Assembly (NCBI RefSeq): GCF_043641665.1
Contig: NC_092190.1
Location: 14,630,048-14,694,047 of the forward strand
Reading direction: 5' to 3'
Length of the DNA: 64,000 nucleotides
From: Enoplosus armatus
Taxonomy: Eukaryota > Chordata > Actinopteri > Centrarchiformes > Enoplosidae
Made by a program: the position numbers and the translations under genes. Below the pieces are notes generated by a model. The model saw only the letters and a list, made by a program, of their open reading frames with translations, searched no databases and had not been told where the DNA came from. This document shows, in pieces, positions 42,491 to 54,707 of this stretch. Within the stretch, counting starts at the first letter, position 1; the number at the start of each line of letters is the position of its first letter.

Positions 42491-43224
42491 GACCTGTTAT
42501 ATACTCAAGTATTGATTTTTTTTATGTGTATGATTTATATTGTCCTATTTGTGTAAAGCTTGTACACTATGTATTTAACTATGTATGTAACTTTAGCTGT
42601 TGTTTGGCTTGTTAATCTAACCGTCAGTACATTCAGGTCACTGCTTGCAGCGTCTCATCTGCTTTGTTTCATCAGGCAAACCTTCTTCTCTGGGTGGAGG
42701 ACAAAGAAAGCTGTTCTTCACGTGCTGTGTGAGTCTCGGATTTCTGTTTTCTGCTGACCCAGCTGCGGCGGTGACAGAGGAGAGCCGAGGGAGACACACA
42801 GCTCTAAACTGCTTTTATATAAATCAGGGGCTCATTCCCAAAGAAATCCCACGCCCAGCAATGAGCAGATGTTGGGGTCGCCATCTAGCGGCTGAAGGCT
42901 GAGCAGCTGGATTATAACGGTGTGGTGCTCCATTTTGTCTGCAACTGCACTATTTCTGAAGCTTTCACTGTTTAATGGCAGGTTTATGCATGATCCAAAA
43001 AATCTAAGAATCTATATTACTATGAAACATTACCAAGATGATAGAATTAGCAGATGTTGTGCAAAATGCAGCCTATATGTGAACATCGTTAGGTGGATTG
43101 GATCCTTTATTTATTTCAGATCCAGACCCTGGTGGTGGTTTGAAGTTTTTTGAGGGGCCGATGAAAGCCTGCGTGTGTGTTTGAAGTGCGCAGAACAGCT
43201 GGCTTTGTGTTGGTGGACTCCTCC

Positions 43225-43340
43225 CGTCGTGTGATGAAGTTCAGATGCGCGCCGTTGTTTCCGCACGCGCGTCACCAGCGCGCAGAGGAGCTTCCCGACG
43301 CGAGGGGAGGACGGAGGGATGTGTGTGTATCACGACCATG
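43225..43340 (+). promoter_or_regulatory. CpG-rich probable promoter/5'UTR of c3orf70 homologue
   Basis: Dense CpG (gcgcgccgttg, cacgcgcgtc, cagcgcgcag) in otherwise AT-rich surroundings, 260-380 bp before the c3orf70 ATG. This fits a CpG-island promoter. A T-run ending acag at 43392-43402 looks like a splice acceptor, so an upstream untranslated exon is possible. Confidence 0.5.
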
Positions 43341-43601
43341 GGAGGCGTTTGAATATGACATTACACCAGGCTAATTGAAGCTCTTGTACTTTTTTTTACA
43401 GGATATGTTTCCACCCTTTGTATGAGCAGTAACCGCTGGATACACGGAACCGTCTTTCGCGTCTGCCTCCCAGTTGAAAAAGCTCCCTGGGCTACGTGGA
43501 CTGTGAAACCTCGGCTCGGTCCCTCACGGTTATGTTGTAGTTTACTCGGACGAAGCTGTTTGCGGTTTTTTTTTCGGGGGGGGGATCCAGGAAATGTTGG
43601 C

Positions 43602-43785
43602 ATGGCCGCCTCGGGAGCACAGAAGTGTCCGAAGAGTGAGAAGTTGGACGAGGCGCAGGCTTTGGCCAAGAGCTGCGCGGGGAGACCAGACTTCCTGCCT
43701 TGTGATGGACTCTCCATCTGCGCGACGCACAGCCACGGGAAGTGCTTCAAGCTGCACTGGTGCTGCCACTTGGGCTGGTGTCACT
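43602..43785 (+). CDS. c3orf70: c3orf70 homologue exon 1
   Basis: Codes for residues 1-61 and the first base of a Cys codon before gtaagt. It contains the conserved Cys/His cluster. The frame is open upstream to another ATG at 43422. Confidence 0.93.
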
Positions 43786-46700
43786 GTAAGTTTGTTTTAC
43801 ACGGTTTAATAGCTCTCTGTTTCACCAGAAATCCACCCCACTGTCTCTATGAGGGCAAAATATGCTGGTAGTCACGGCCATAGTGTGAAGCACCACTGTA
43901 GTCACCCTGTCTCGTGTATCGACTAAAAAGGACAAAATGTAGCTTTATGTGAACTAGATATTGATAAGCAATAACAAAAGGTATAATGTGGCACATTATG
44001 AGAGGTTATGTAAAGGTTGGCTATTAAACTGAGACAGAACATTTGCCTCCCCACTGGTGTCATTTCGTTTTTGATAAAACTTCCAAATAGATTTTAGAGT
44101 CTTGTTTGTATTCATTGCAACAATATCGAGGTCAAACTTAAAAGTCACATTCATCGTTGAACAGAGTCAAACCTTCAAACAGACACCCTTGTATGAATAG
44201 TTAATGTAGTCTAAACAAAGGAGGTTGCAATATTCGGAAGCAGGGAAACCGATGTCTCAGGGTCATGGTTTCAGTGTTTACTGCCATTCTGCTGGTTTAG
44301 TTTTTTCTTTATTTTTTTGTAGATTGTGTTAAATGTTGATATCCAGCCTAAACTGTCAGTATACAGATGCTGTAGTTCAGTGCAGGCCATGAAAATGTAG
44401 TGGCTAAATCAGATTGCATCAACACAGTCCTCCAGTGTCCATATTGTTTGAATCTTTCACTGTCAGCCATGATGTTTTGTTAAAATTAAAAAGCACAGAT
44501 TTTCATAATTTTAATGATGTTGTACTGTAAATGCATTTATCTAAATGATGACTAATTCAAGTTTAAAGGCATTTAGGAGTGGAAAACACTAGACTAGACT
44601 TGATATTCCTGTGTCTTCCAGTTCACTCCAAGTGTAGGCCTATGGTTGTGGTTATAAATGCATGTGTCTGCCTGACATCATATCAAGATTGTGTCCTTCG
44701 AAAGAGAGTCTACACACATCGTGCCCATCCTAAATATGAGAGCATACATGTATATTATCTATAAGAATCAAAATAAGTGCACAGAAAAATGTTAAATCCA
44801 CCATCGACCTTGCTTTACTTCACTGTTTGTGCTTGGTGACGTCACACACTCTCATTTCTGCTTTATAGGAAAAGTCTTGTGATGTTCTGTATTTCTGTTA
44901 TTGTCAACAAATCTCACAAAAAGACCAAAACTAAGTATTGCCTGTGTAGCCAAAGCCTGATATAGCTTGTACCTCTGTGTCAAAGACACATAATAGCTTC
45001 ATCATGATGAACATGGGCGCTTCAGTCTATTTTAAGTCAATCCCACACACACAATCCAAGTGCAATAAATACTCTCTAGTGCATCAAATGTGTATTAATC
45101 CACAGCTGAAAGTAGTCCCCAACAAATGCTCCATTTACTCCTGCTTGAATAACGTTTGCTAAAAACTACAGTGCCTAGTTGTTTTAGGTAATTATTTAGT
45201 CTTTTCTTAAAAAATGAAACTATATATTTGTGACCCAAATTTAAAGATGTGGTACAGACCGCTGAGAGATTCACTAACATATTGTTGTATTTGGTCTTTT
45301 AATAGGATGTGTTGACAGCAAGAAACGTTTAGAATATCATTTGCATTATCCTTTAAAGTAGTTGAAGACCTTTGACCACAAAATCATCTTATGTTCAGAC
45401 AAAAGTCAAGCAGTTGGTCGAGTTTAGCAGCTGCTGTTCTTCAGTTACAGGCCAAATATTTGATAATATTAACTGAACTCAATGGTATTACCACAAAATA
45501 ATCAATATAAATGTAATCTATGCTGAGTGGTGAATTGACTCTATTGGTAATAGAGCACAGGGCAGCAGCTCCACTCAAATGTGGGCAATCTTCTTTTCAC
45601 TTTGAGAAGTGTCAGTGGCATTTTAACCACCAAGACACTTTCTCTTAATTTGAACATTTTGTCGATCTGACACTTTGACGCTGCCACAGAATCCCGATAG
45701 CTTTGCCTGAACCTGACAGGATGATTTCTTTGCGCTGCCCTAATTTATCCCATCTCTGGCTGCCCTGAAAATCCTCAGATCAGTGTAAAACACAATCAAC
45801 CATCCACTCTGCACCAGTCGGCCGGGGCTTATATTGTGCAACTGCACAAGTCACATTGTAATCTTTGCCATGTAATCATTGGATTTAGATGCCTGCCTCC
45901 GTCCAGAGTGAGCCAAGCGGTTTGAAATATCTGATGTGGCAGAAAAATGAGGAATTCTTTCCAGTGTTTATTATGAGCCACATCCGGGATTTGTGTTTCA
46001 CGGCAAAGCCTGCTCAGTGTTACATCATTTGTAAACATTTAGACTTGCTCCTCCTTTCTGCTTTGAAATATTCATCAGTCTGGCTGAAAATGTGCTGCAC
46101 GATGGACATGGAGCGCTTTGCCCCCATTACTTGGTTCAGGCTTGCTACAGTGTAGAAGAAAGAACCGGCCACATCATAATGGAGCTTCTCACCTCCACGT
46201 CTCTTTCCACTGTAATTCACAGGTTCCCCCTCGCAGGATAGTCATGCAGCGCAGTGAGAATAAACCAGCTTAGGCTGCTGAATCAGGCAGAAGCAGGGCA
46301 CCCAGTGAGAAAAGTATAGCAGCGGTGTGCTCCTGCATGCAATGCCCGCCCGCTCTGCTTGGCTCCTATTCTCCTTTCTAGCGGTGCATAATAACGCCGG
46401 ATGCAAAAGAGTGAAATGTTGTAACGCCCTTATCTCGTCACGTTTTCATTTTGAACGTGCCTACCACTGTCGCCTGGAGTATAAACTTGTTCTGAAGCTG
46501 ATAATTGTGCATTCACCACAGGGAGCCTCGCTAGACCGCCTTTTTAATTACATTTTTAATAGGTTTCCAGGCAAACAAATACAAAAGGTCAATGTGCTGT
46601 AAGACTTGGCGCAGCATTTAAATTCTCAAACACAAATTATTTCCATTATCTCACCTGTGGAGTAGTACGCAGGTGATTACCTGTGACTTAACGTCTTCAG

Positions 46701-49700
46701 GTTGTCTTCCCCTCAGACGACACTAATCATTTCTGCAGGCTACAGCAAGAAAAGGATTTTGTTGCTTGAAAGGCCTTCTAGTAGTTTCCCCATAGTTGTA
46801 GCTTTGTTAAACCTTTGGCTGAGAAAATGAGGGGGGGGCTCAAATTGGATGTAGGTGGAGGCAGTGTTCCCAGCTGGTGACAACATCAGTCCAAGCCTCT
46901 CATTAGCGGTAATTAACTGTGTTTAGTGTCACTGCCAATATGTCATGTCTGATGAGAGCTTTTGCTCACAGCAACACTGGAACCACCTGGTCTGAATCTT
47001 TTTTCCTCTCTCTTTATCCTCTACTAACTGATTACAATTACCAGGCAGAGCAATGAATTACTCATTAAGAAAGTCTAACAGAGTCTAATGAGTCCTGAAG
47101 AGTCTTGTCAGTCTGCTTGTACTCACTTCAGCTCCAGTTTTGGATGTTAGGACTTGTACTTCTCTTGTAGATACAAGAAAATGGGATCTTTCTGTCAGTC
47201 AACCTCATCTCATCTGTCACACCACGCAGCTGCAGCTTCCAACTCTTTCTAAAGGGAAATATGGAGGCTTATTGGATAAAGCTCTGCCCTATATTGATTG
47301 ATTTGCTGACCAATTCAAAATGTACCGCAGTGCTGAATCATAAAAAGGCTTCACCTATTATTAAAGGATCAATACATTGTCAGCACAGGCCTGAGGGGAT
47401 GTTTTTTGATTGATTGTTCATGTTTGGGAACCGCGACGCTTCGACCACTTTAACTGCCGATCTCTCAATGTTGGAAATAGGGCAGCGGCAAACAAAATTT
47501 CAACAAGTTTTTGCTATTTTCTAAAGTCTATCTTAATACAATACCACATTCTCTGTTTGTGTTACTGTCAACGCAACTCAGCAAGGAAACATTGTCCAGG
47601 AAAACACAAAAAACAAACAACATTATAAGATATCCACTTGATTTGGCTACTGCTAAAGCCTCATATTAACTTTGAGTAGAATGTTAGAATGCATATTTGC
47701 ATGCAACAATATTAAAAAAAAAATCTAACAAATGACTTGTCATTTGTTCAAACTGATTTGGATGCTACCCACGTAAGCCTAGTTGTTCATTCCTGGTGCC
47801 TCTGCTACCCCACTGTAGTGACAAGCTAACAGGTGACTTAAGCACTGTTGTTGTGGTAATGCCTTTTGAAAAGGCAGCAAACAGCCTCACCTTTATCCAC
47901 AATTTTTCCTTGTATGGTGCTGAATCCAAATGCTGCTTCTCACATGGTTTGACATCATGATTATGAGCTTCCCCCGTTTTGATTTACATGGCTGGAGAAT
48001 CACCTCTTGGTCTCACCAGATACAATGAAAACATCACATGACATCAATGCAGCAAATCTCATCACATCTCAACAATTGTACAACAATTAATACAACATAC
48101 ACACAGTGTGCAGCATGCATCCAACACAGAGGAGTGCAGAGTAGTGCAGTTTATTCATGGAAATTATTGCACTAGGAAAAAGAAATCCCTTGTAGTTTGC
48201 CAGGTAAAAGGTGTAGCGTTGCTGTGAGGGGAGCAACTCAAACTCAGTACTGTACGCTGTACTGTAAAGGTCATCCAATGACTTTTGTTGGTGGCCTACC
48301 ATCTTTCCTGCTGTTTTTGTGAGTTGATGTCAAGTGTCCATACCAGACAGAGATATTAAACACAAGAACACAGTCTATCAGGCTGACATAACACTGTTTC
48401 CAAGATGACAATTTCCTAAATAAAAACAAACTCTGACAGGCTTTCTTACATCAACAAAATCAGCATTGTCCGTGAAACTCAATTTGTCATCCATGTGCGT
48501 TCCTATACTTACAACAGATGATAATTTCCACAGATTGGTCACAAAGTATAAGCAATGGGGGTGGGTCTGCATGGTTTAAAAGGAGTTTTGTTCAGCATTG
48601 ATTACCAGAAAGCTACATTTACACCAGCATTCCCGCCTGGAAACCCGGTCTAAGTAATCATAGGTCATCAATGGATGACCAGTTACTCTTTAAAACTACA
48701 TTTGGGCATGCAAGTGTTAAGCTAGACTTGAAGAAATCTGAACCTATCATTCCTTTACAGGCCTTTACAGGAGTTGAGGCTTAATGTTCACTATGCACTG
48801 GAAAAACAGTCCAGACAGTTGCATATTTTCACTATGGTGAAAGACTAAACACTGGATTTCAAACTGGCTGTACGTCAGGAACAGCCTTTTTTGCCTCTGG
48901 AGGAATTAAACAGGAAACAGGAAAGGAGTTTCACGTGATGCCGGGTCAGACCATCCCCTTCGCTGAAACCTGAAACTCATGTTGTTACCCCGACTGCAGC
49001 CCCTTTGTTGCTACAGATTTAAAAACAAAGAGCGATGGATATGTGAGCGGGCCGTATCCACCGGTCAAATGGGTGCAGCAGCTGTTGATGAATTATGACA
49101 ATCTGCTCAAATAATTGTTTTTGTTCACCTGGTTTTTGCCAACATGCTGCTTTGAACTGCCTGGCTGCAGTCTGTAGAGCGACAGTGGAGCAGAAATTTG
49201 TAAATGTCGAAGCTCTGTGAGAGAGATTGAGAGACTCCATGCTGCATTATTCAGAGAGAGACTATCTCCTGTATTGAACCAGACTGTGCAGCCTTCGGCC
49301 ATTCACAGTACCCAGGAGAGAGCGGAGAAGGCATGCAAGATGGAGACAGGTGGGAGCAGAGGAGTTAGAGCTCCTCATACCTCCTCCACTCTACTCCTCT
49401 AGAGAACAATCTGTAACTTCCCTGGAACTAGCTGCCTGTTCTCTCGCTGTTTCATTAACCTCTTGAACTCTTGATTTTCCCTGTCATTTTATTTTTAAAA
49501 ACATCTTTTGGCTGACTAACATTCTCTATCTCCTCCTCCAACACTAAAATTAAGCAAATTGATTCTTACACTGACTAAAATAATGGATCCCAAGTTTTCC
49601 TAATATGTATTGTAGATATTTCGTCGTATCTTTAGACCCCTTTCTTCCTATTTCCGCTGACAAAGTTCATCCCCAGAGTGTAAAAATAGGGGAAGAGTCA

Positions 49701-52700
49701 CCTTCACTGCTTTTAAACTATAGATATCCTGAATTCATAATTACATTTTATTAATGAAGAGCTGTTACTTCCTCTTTTGATGTACCCAACAGCCTCATTT
49801 ACATCTCCTTTAGTTAGTGACCTCCTACATCCCCCAGAATGCCTTTCATCAGTCTCCAGTGAAGTTATTGCTTTCAGCTGTATTAATGATATGATGAAAG
49901 GCTTTCCTGTTAAGAAAAAGAGTAAAGAGTAATTTGCCTTACTCAAAGTGCAACATGTCCTGTGGCTGCATATTATTCTGGTCTATTGAGGCTGCTGTCA
50001 GTGGAACACATTGTGCCTGTGTTTCCTCTGCAGTTGATTTCTCTCAGTGTGATTGTAGGTGTAAAGTGGTGGGTCTGCAGAGGAGCTCCTATTTTTGATT
50101 CTGAAGCACTGACTCAAAAACTCTTACATTTACAGTTGATGCCTCTTTTTATTGTGTCAATCGTCTTCAGCAGGGCTGGAAATGGCTCGTGTTGTCATGT
50201 TGTCTATGTTTGGTGAGTTATCTTTAGGAAGAAGAAAATACACTGCAAAACAACACAAAGCACGAGACATGTGAGATACATCACCAGCTGCTGTTTTGGA
50301 TCATTTTTGGGTGTATTTGCTTGTTAATAAAGAATAAGTCTGATGATCTTCTACATTTTGCACTCTCATTAAAAGACAAAAACAAAACAAGTATTTTCTG
50401 TGCAGCTAGAGCCTGTTACAGCTTATTCCTCTGTGCCTTACTGCTGCCGGAAATATTCAGCCCACTAAATGTGTATTAATCCACGGGAAATAGTCCACAA
50501 ATGCACCATTTCCTCTTTGTTTTTTTAAAGTAACATTTGTTTAAAACCACAGAGCACAGCAGGAAATTGTTTTGCATTTTTTAAAAATAGAGCTATATAT
50601 TTGGGACCCATTTTATAACAATTTACATCTTCAGCAGAAACCAATAGGTGTCTGGCTGAGTGCCACAGACAGAGCAGGCAAGTCATAAAGTACTGAGAGG
50701 TGAACTAACACATTGCTGCTTTTAGATCTTTTTATTTCTTTGACAATAAGGAAAAGTTAACGCCAGCCTCACCATTTACAGAAACATGTCATGTCATGAC
50801 CCAAAACTAAGAAGTGAGGTGATGGCAAAATGTCCTCAGTGTTGAGAATTTAGCATTTTTTTGTCTTTGTGAGGACATCTGGTCTTTGTTAGTATGGAAA
50901 TACAAACACACACACGCACACACACATGCTCAGGGGAGAGGGTGCAGAGGCCGCTTAACAACTGACATTGTCATGCAAGGGATCCAGCACTGGGCAACAA
51001 CAGAAGGGTAGAGTACAACTGAATATCAATAAAGCTGCATAGACCGTGTTCACTGGCTGTCCGTTAGTGTTCGTATATCTTAGTGGACAGTCTGAACAGT
51101 CAAGGGATACGGAAATCTCTGCTCTCATCTCTACTTCAGCTCGTCTGTCTGACTTTTGTTGTGTCTATTGTTGAGTACATTTATGCTGGATATTGTTGCT
51201 CCTTGTTGATATGTATGCAGGATGATTCTTGTAAACAAACAAAGTTGTGTTTACATCCATCGTTACTCACTAAAAAGCATTGTGTGTATCCTTATGGCCT
51301 GACATAAATTTGCAATGTCACTTTTAAAAACATTTTAAATCATGCATCATTAACATTCATGTTTGCTAGCTTGCAGTCTTCTTCTTCTACAAAGTATCTG
51401 TAAGTAATTACCACCAGCTACAGTATTTGTAATAATGATAGTATTTGTAATGTTGTTAATTTCTTCTTCATTCCCCAGATGTAGGCGATGATTCGATGAT
51501 GGAAGGAGACTCCGCTGATACTGACTTTTCACATAATATTCTTTATTTGCATCAAAGATCAGGATCAACAGGCATGCGCATCTTGACCTGTACAGCACCC
51601 GTAGCCGAATCAGTACTGCTGCCTCGAACACTGTTCAAGCTCGTCTTTTATACATTTAGGCATACATGGGATCCTACTATAACACATGAGTCTGTAAACT
51701 TATATCTCCCTAGGGTCCCTCAGTACCCCAAAACCGATGATATACAAGTTATTTGGACAGCAGGCAAGTGGAAAGGGGAAAAGAGACCCCCATAACTCCC
51801 ACATACCAAGAAGACCTCATCCAACAATAATGAATCTTGTCAGTATGGGGCCCCAACATCTGCTAGTCATTTAACTGGAACATTGCATACGTGACAACTT
51901 TGTACTGTATATCATTTTATGAAAAGACTACTTTTATGATTAGTATCAAATAATACACATCAGTAATCGTACAGTATTTGTAATAATCCACCTCAGAGCA
52001 CCTTGCAGTTCAAGTATTAGAAAACAGAAAGTTGTATTTTGCTTAACATGTGACAAGTCTCCTCTTTTTGCCAGACTAAGTGAGATGAATCTCACACATA
52101 ACGTACTCTGCTCTGGGGCTGACGGCAACGGTGATATTTCTAACTTAATAAACTAGTTCTGCATTCTGCCGACACCTTGAGAATCTACAGACTGTGTTCC
52201 TTCTGAAAATGCTGCTGAGGACAACCAGTGTTGGTGGCGTGTTAGCTCCGTATGTCTGTCTGTTTTGTTGTCTGCCTATGCATCTGCGCCTGTCCCCCAG
52301 TATTGCTCTTGGTATTTGAAACTCCAGATGGATGAATGCAATTAGATGTAATATGCTAAAAAACCAAATGTCAACACACTGCCTTCTACCGCTTTAGCTC
52401 TTTGTTGCCGCTATCTTGTCTGCCCGAATGGGCTCCTCTCTGTCTGAACATGGACCATTGAGTTTCTCTCATTAAACAGAGGATGGCTACTGTTCCCCAT
52501 TTTGTCTGTATCGACATTAGCTCCTGTGTTTACAAAGTATACAGACATCAAGCTTCAGTAACAGCCTCTTTTAATCCCTTCACATGGGTGGTTGATGCAA
52601 TTTTGTGTTTTTTAATAATGAGGAGGGCTATTCTTGTGGGAAGAAAATGACGAATGCTCAGCTGATTTACTAAATATCTTTTGTGTGCTGGAAAAATGTC

Positions 52701-54707
52701 TCATCAGCATAACGTGGTCACTTTGTCCATTCAGCAATGCAAAACAGAGCCACTTTCCTGCTTTGAAGTAGTTTGATGTTTTTTTAATGTAACCTGGGAG
52801 AAGATTTTGATTGAATGGGTCCCCCAGCCAGTGAAACAAAAGGCAAGGACACAGAGTGAGAGGAAGTGATGCGTAGGCCTGTCATCTTTTGTAGTTTCTC
52901 TCTCTCTGGGGAGCCAGTTAAACACACATCTGAGCCACACTATTCAGGCAGCACGGCTCAGAGTTGGAGGCAGTGGGCCGCAAACAATGAGTAACATTTG
53001 GGAGCAGTCATTTTGCACAATCACCACCAGTACATGAGTTGCCAAAATGGGAGGCATAACTCACATGGAAGGCGTTCGACAATTTGTATGTGAATACGGC
53101 CAATTTTCCAGAACCAATGTATAGCCTTTATCTCATAGAGGATTCATGTGACACTATAGTATGTTACACCAATCCATTGTGTTGGTAATCCAGATGTAGA
53201 TCAACACCACATCATGATTGCTGAGCTGTAAACGTTGTAAGGACCTTATTCGTATAAGTTATTTCATCATTTTTTAATTAAGTCTTGCATCAGTTTCTAA
53301 GGGTCAGAAATGATTGCTGCACAGATCTGGATGACCAGAAATTTAAACTGTGTTACACTCTGGCTGCAGTTCCCCCTCAGATGATTGTGGCAAGGCAGGT
53401 ATTTTTGCCTGTGGCAGCACGAAATGCTTTGTGATGTGAAAATTGCTATCACAATACACACCATTCAGTCAGGCTCCCAAACCCACTTTTTTGCATCTTC
53501 ATAAACTGCGTCCTTGGTCAAGACTGACTGAAAACACATGTTTATACACTATTGACATTGCTTTAATATCGCTCTGCTGGCTACAACGACCCATGAGCTG
53601 AGGGCCAAGTGTGGTTTTATGTGATGGGAAGAGAAGAGAGGGGTTTTGATATGTAAATGCTCAAAAGTGCTTTTTGGGAATTATATTTGGCGTTTACCAA
53701 GAGATAATAGAACAATTAATCCATAAACACAGGATAACAAGTCATAAAATGCATTTTTCTTTCACTGGCCGAAAATGCGCTCATGAAAGCAGCGAGAGTG
53801 AACCAAACAGTAAAGATGCGGGCCCAAAAACTAAAAGCTCAGAGAAGCAACAACGCTCTTTACATAATTCACATACACATAGTCATTTGATCCAATGTTA
53901 ATATAAAAATATTGGTTATAGCAGCTTTAAAATTCCAAATTTTACTTGTGATTCTCCCCAGGCTGCTATTTTGTCATGAAGTAACATCTAAACTACTGTT
54001 TTTTCCCCCCTTTAGGCAAGTACGTGTACCAGCCCATGACCAATGTGTGCCATCTGCCCACCACAGCCGTGCCACCTGTTGGGACGGAGTACAGCAACAC
54101 CATGGACCTGTCCGTCTCTCTGGCTGAGCGCTTCCTGAAGCTCGCCCCGTGCTTCCAGTCGCCGCCTCACCTGGAGTCGCCCAAGTACTGCGTCATCGCA
54201 GATCTTTTTGTGGATGACTACATTGTCAAACGCATTAACGGAAAGATGTGCTACGTGCAGCGCCCTCCGCCTCCCTTACCAGAACCACCTCATCCTCCCA
54301 CCCCTCCCCCACCTGCTCCCGCTACACCTCAGATGCCCAAAAATACCCCTCAGCCTCGGCAACCAGCGAAGCCCGCACCGCCAGCCCAGCACACACCTGC
54401 ACCCGCACCTGTGCAGCCAGTCCAGCAGGTGTACAGTGAACACAAACATCCCTCCCCCGTGGATAAGATAAAAGGCCCCAAAATGGACCACTGCTCCTCT
54501 CCATCCAGCTCCGAGGACTCCGGCATCAACGCGCTGGGCCTGCACTACCTGGAGTCCTGCGAGGAGGAGAGTGAGGAAGAGGACGACGAGCTGAGCACGG
54601 ATGGGAACTCCAGCCCCGGCAGCCTCTGGGACCAGGACGACTGCTCTCTGCTCTCCCCCTCCAAGTCTATGATAGAGATCATTGAAAAGATTGAAACAAC
54701 TGTGTAA
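43602..54707 (+). CDS. c3orf70: C3orf70 / UPF0524 homologue (2 coding exons, complete)
   Basis: Exons 43602-43785 and 54016-54707 join to 876 nt, 291 residues (human about 250). Residues 1-136 are nearly identical to the human protein, with Cys/His-rich SHGKCFKLHWCCHLGWCHCK, then SLAERFLKLAPCFQSPPHLE and FVDDYIVKRINGKMCYVQRP. A Pro/Ala-rich linker covers about residues 145-200. Next come KIKGPKMDHCSSPSSSEDSG, an acidic stretch (about 243-254) and a conserved end, SPSKSMIEIIEKIETTV. No enzymatic motif or signal peptide is visible. Work on zebrafish has linked the gene to neural development, but the biochemical role is not established. It lies beside EHHADH in human too. The ATG at 43602 (ggcATGg) is chosen because the protein then begins like the family (SEKLDEAQALAKSCAGRPDF). 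Confidence 0.95.
44918..45330. repeat. Interspersed repeat pair, copy A (c3orf70 intron)
   Basis: Shares in order with 50365-50765: aagtattgcctgtgtagcc, atgtgtattaatccacagc, ctatatatttgtgaccca and a gagagattcactaacatatt end. Confidence 0.65.
50365..50765. repeat. Interspersed repeat pair, copy B (c3orf70 intron)
   Basis: Matches 44918-45330 in the same orientation (atgtgtattaatccacggg, ctatatatttgggaccca, gaggtgaactaacacattg), with small indels. Confidence 0.65.
51454..51858 (-). mobile_element. Solo LTR of an endogenous LTR retroelement
   Basis: About 405 bp bounded by TGTT...AACA. Read on the minus strand it has the order expected of an LTR: a U3-like part, a TATAAAA box (about 51648-51654), then AATAAAG (about 51541-51547) roughly 105 bp downstream, and a U5-like end. 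No primer-binding site, coding region or second LTR lies next to it, so it is best read as a solo LTR. A convincing target-site duplication was not found, so it is probably old or my ends are off by a few bases. Confidence 0.55.
54016..54707 (+). CDS. c3orf70: c3orf70 homologue exon 2
   Basis: Starts after ccccctttag with KYVYQPMTNVCHLPTTAVPP. It carries the conserved core, proline-rich linker, acidic segment and C-terminus, with TAA at 54705-54707. Confidence 0.95.

Larger units (their letters stand above)
41755..42510 (+). other. ehhadh: ehhadh 3'UTR (extent inferred)
   Basis: Begins inside a 27-bp tandem repeat that also contains the stop codon. AATAAA hexamers occur at 42054-42059 and 42485-42490; the second, followed by T-rich sequence, is taken as the main end. 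Most of 41998-42225 resembles a teleost interspersed repeat (tttattaggtacacct), so the first hexamer may be repeat-derived. Confidence 0.5.
43786..54015. other. c3orf70 homologue intron, 10.2 kb
   Basis: Contains two copies of a teleost interspersed repeat (44918-45330 and 50365-50765) and a solo LTR-like element (51454-51858). Between about 45650 and 46560 lies a run of complex, non-repetitive sequence that could be conserved non-coding DNA. No further exon was found. Confidence 0.5.

Noticed and set aside
51496..51795. A 99-codon plus-strand frame and a 93-codon minus-strand frame
   Set aside because: They lie in the solo LTR and its flank and resemble no protein; LTR structure explains the sequence better.
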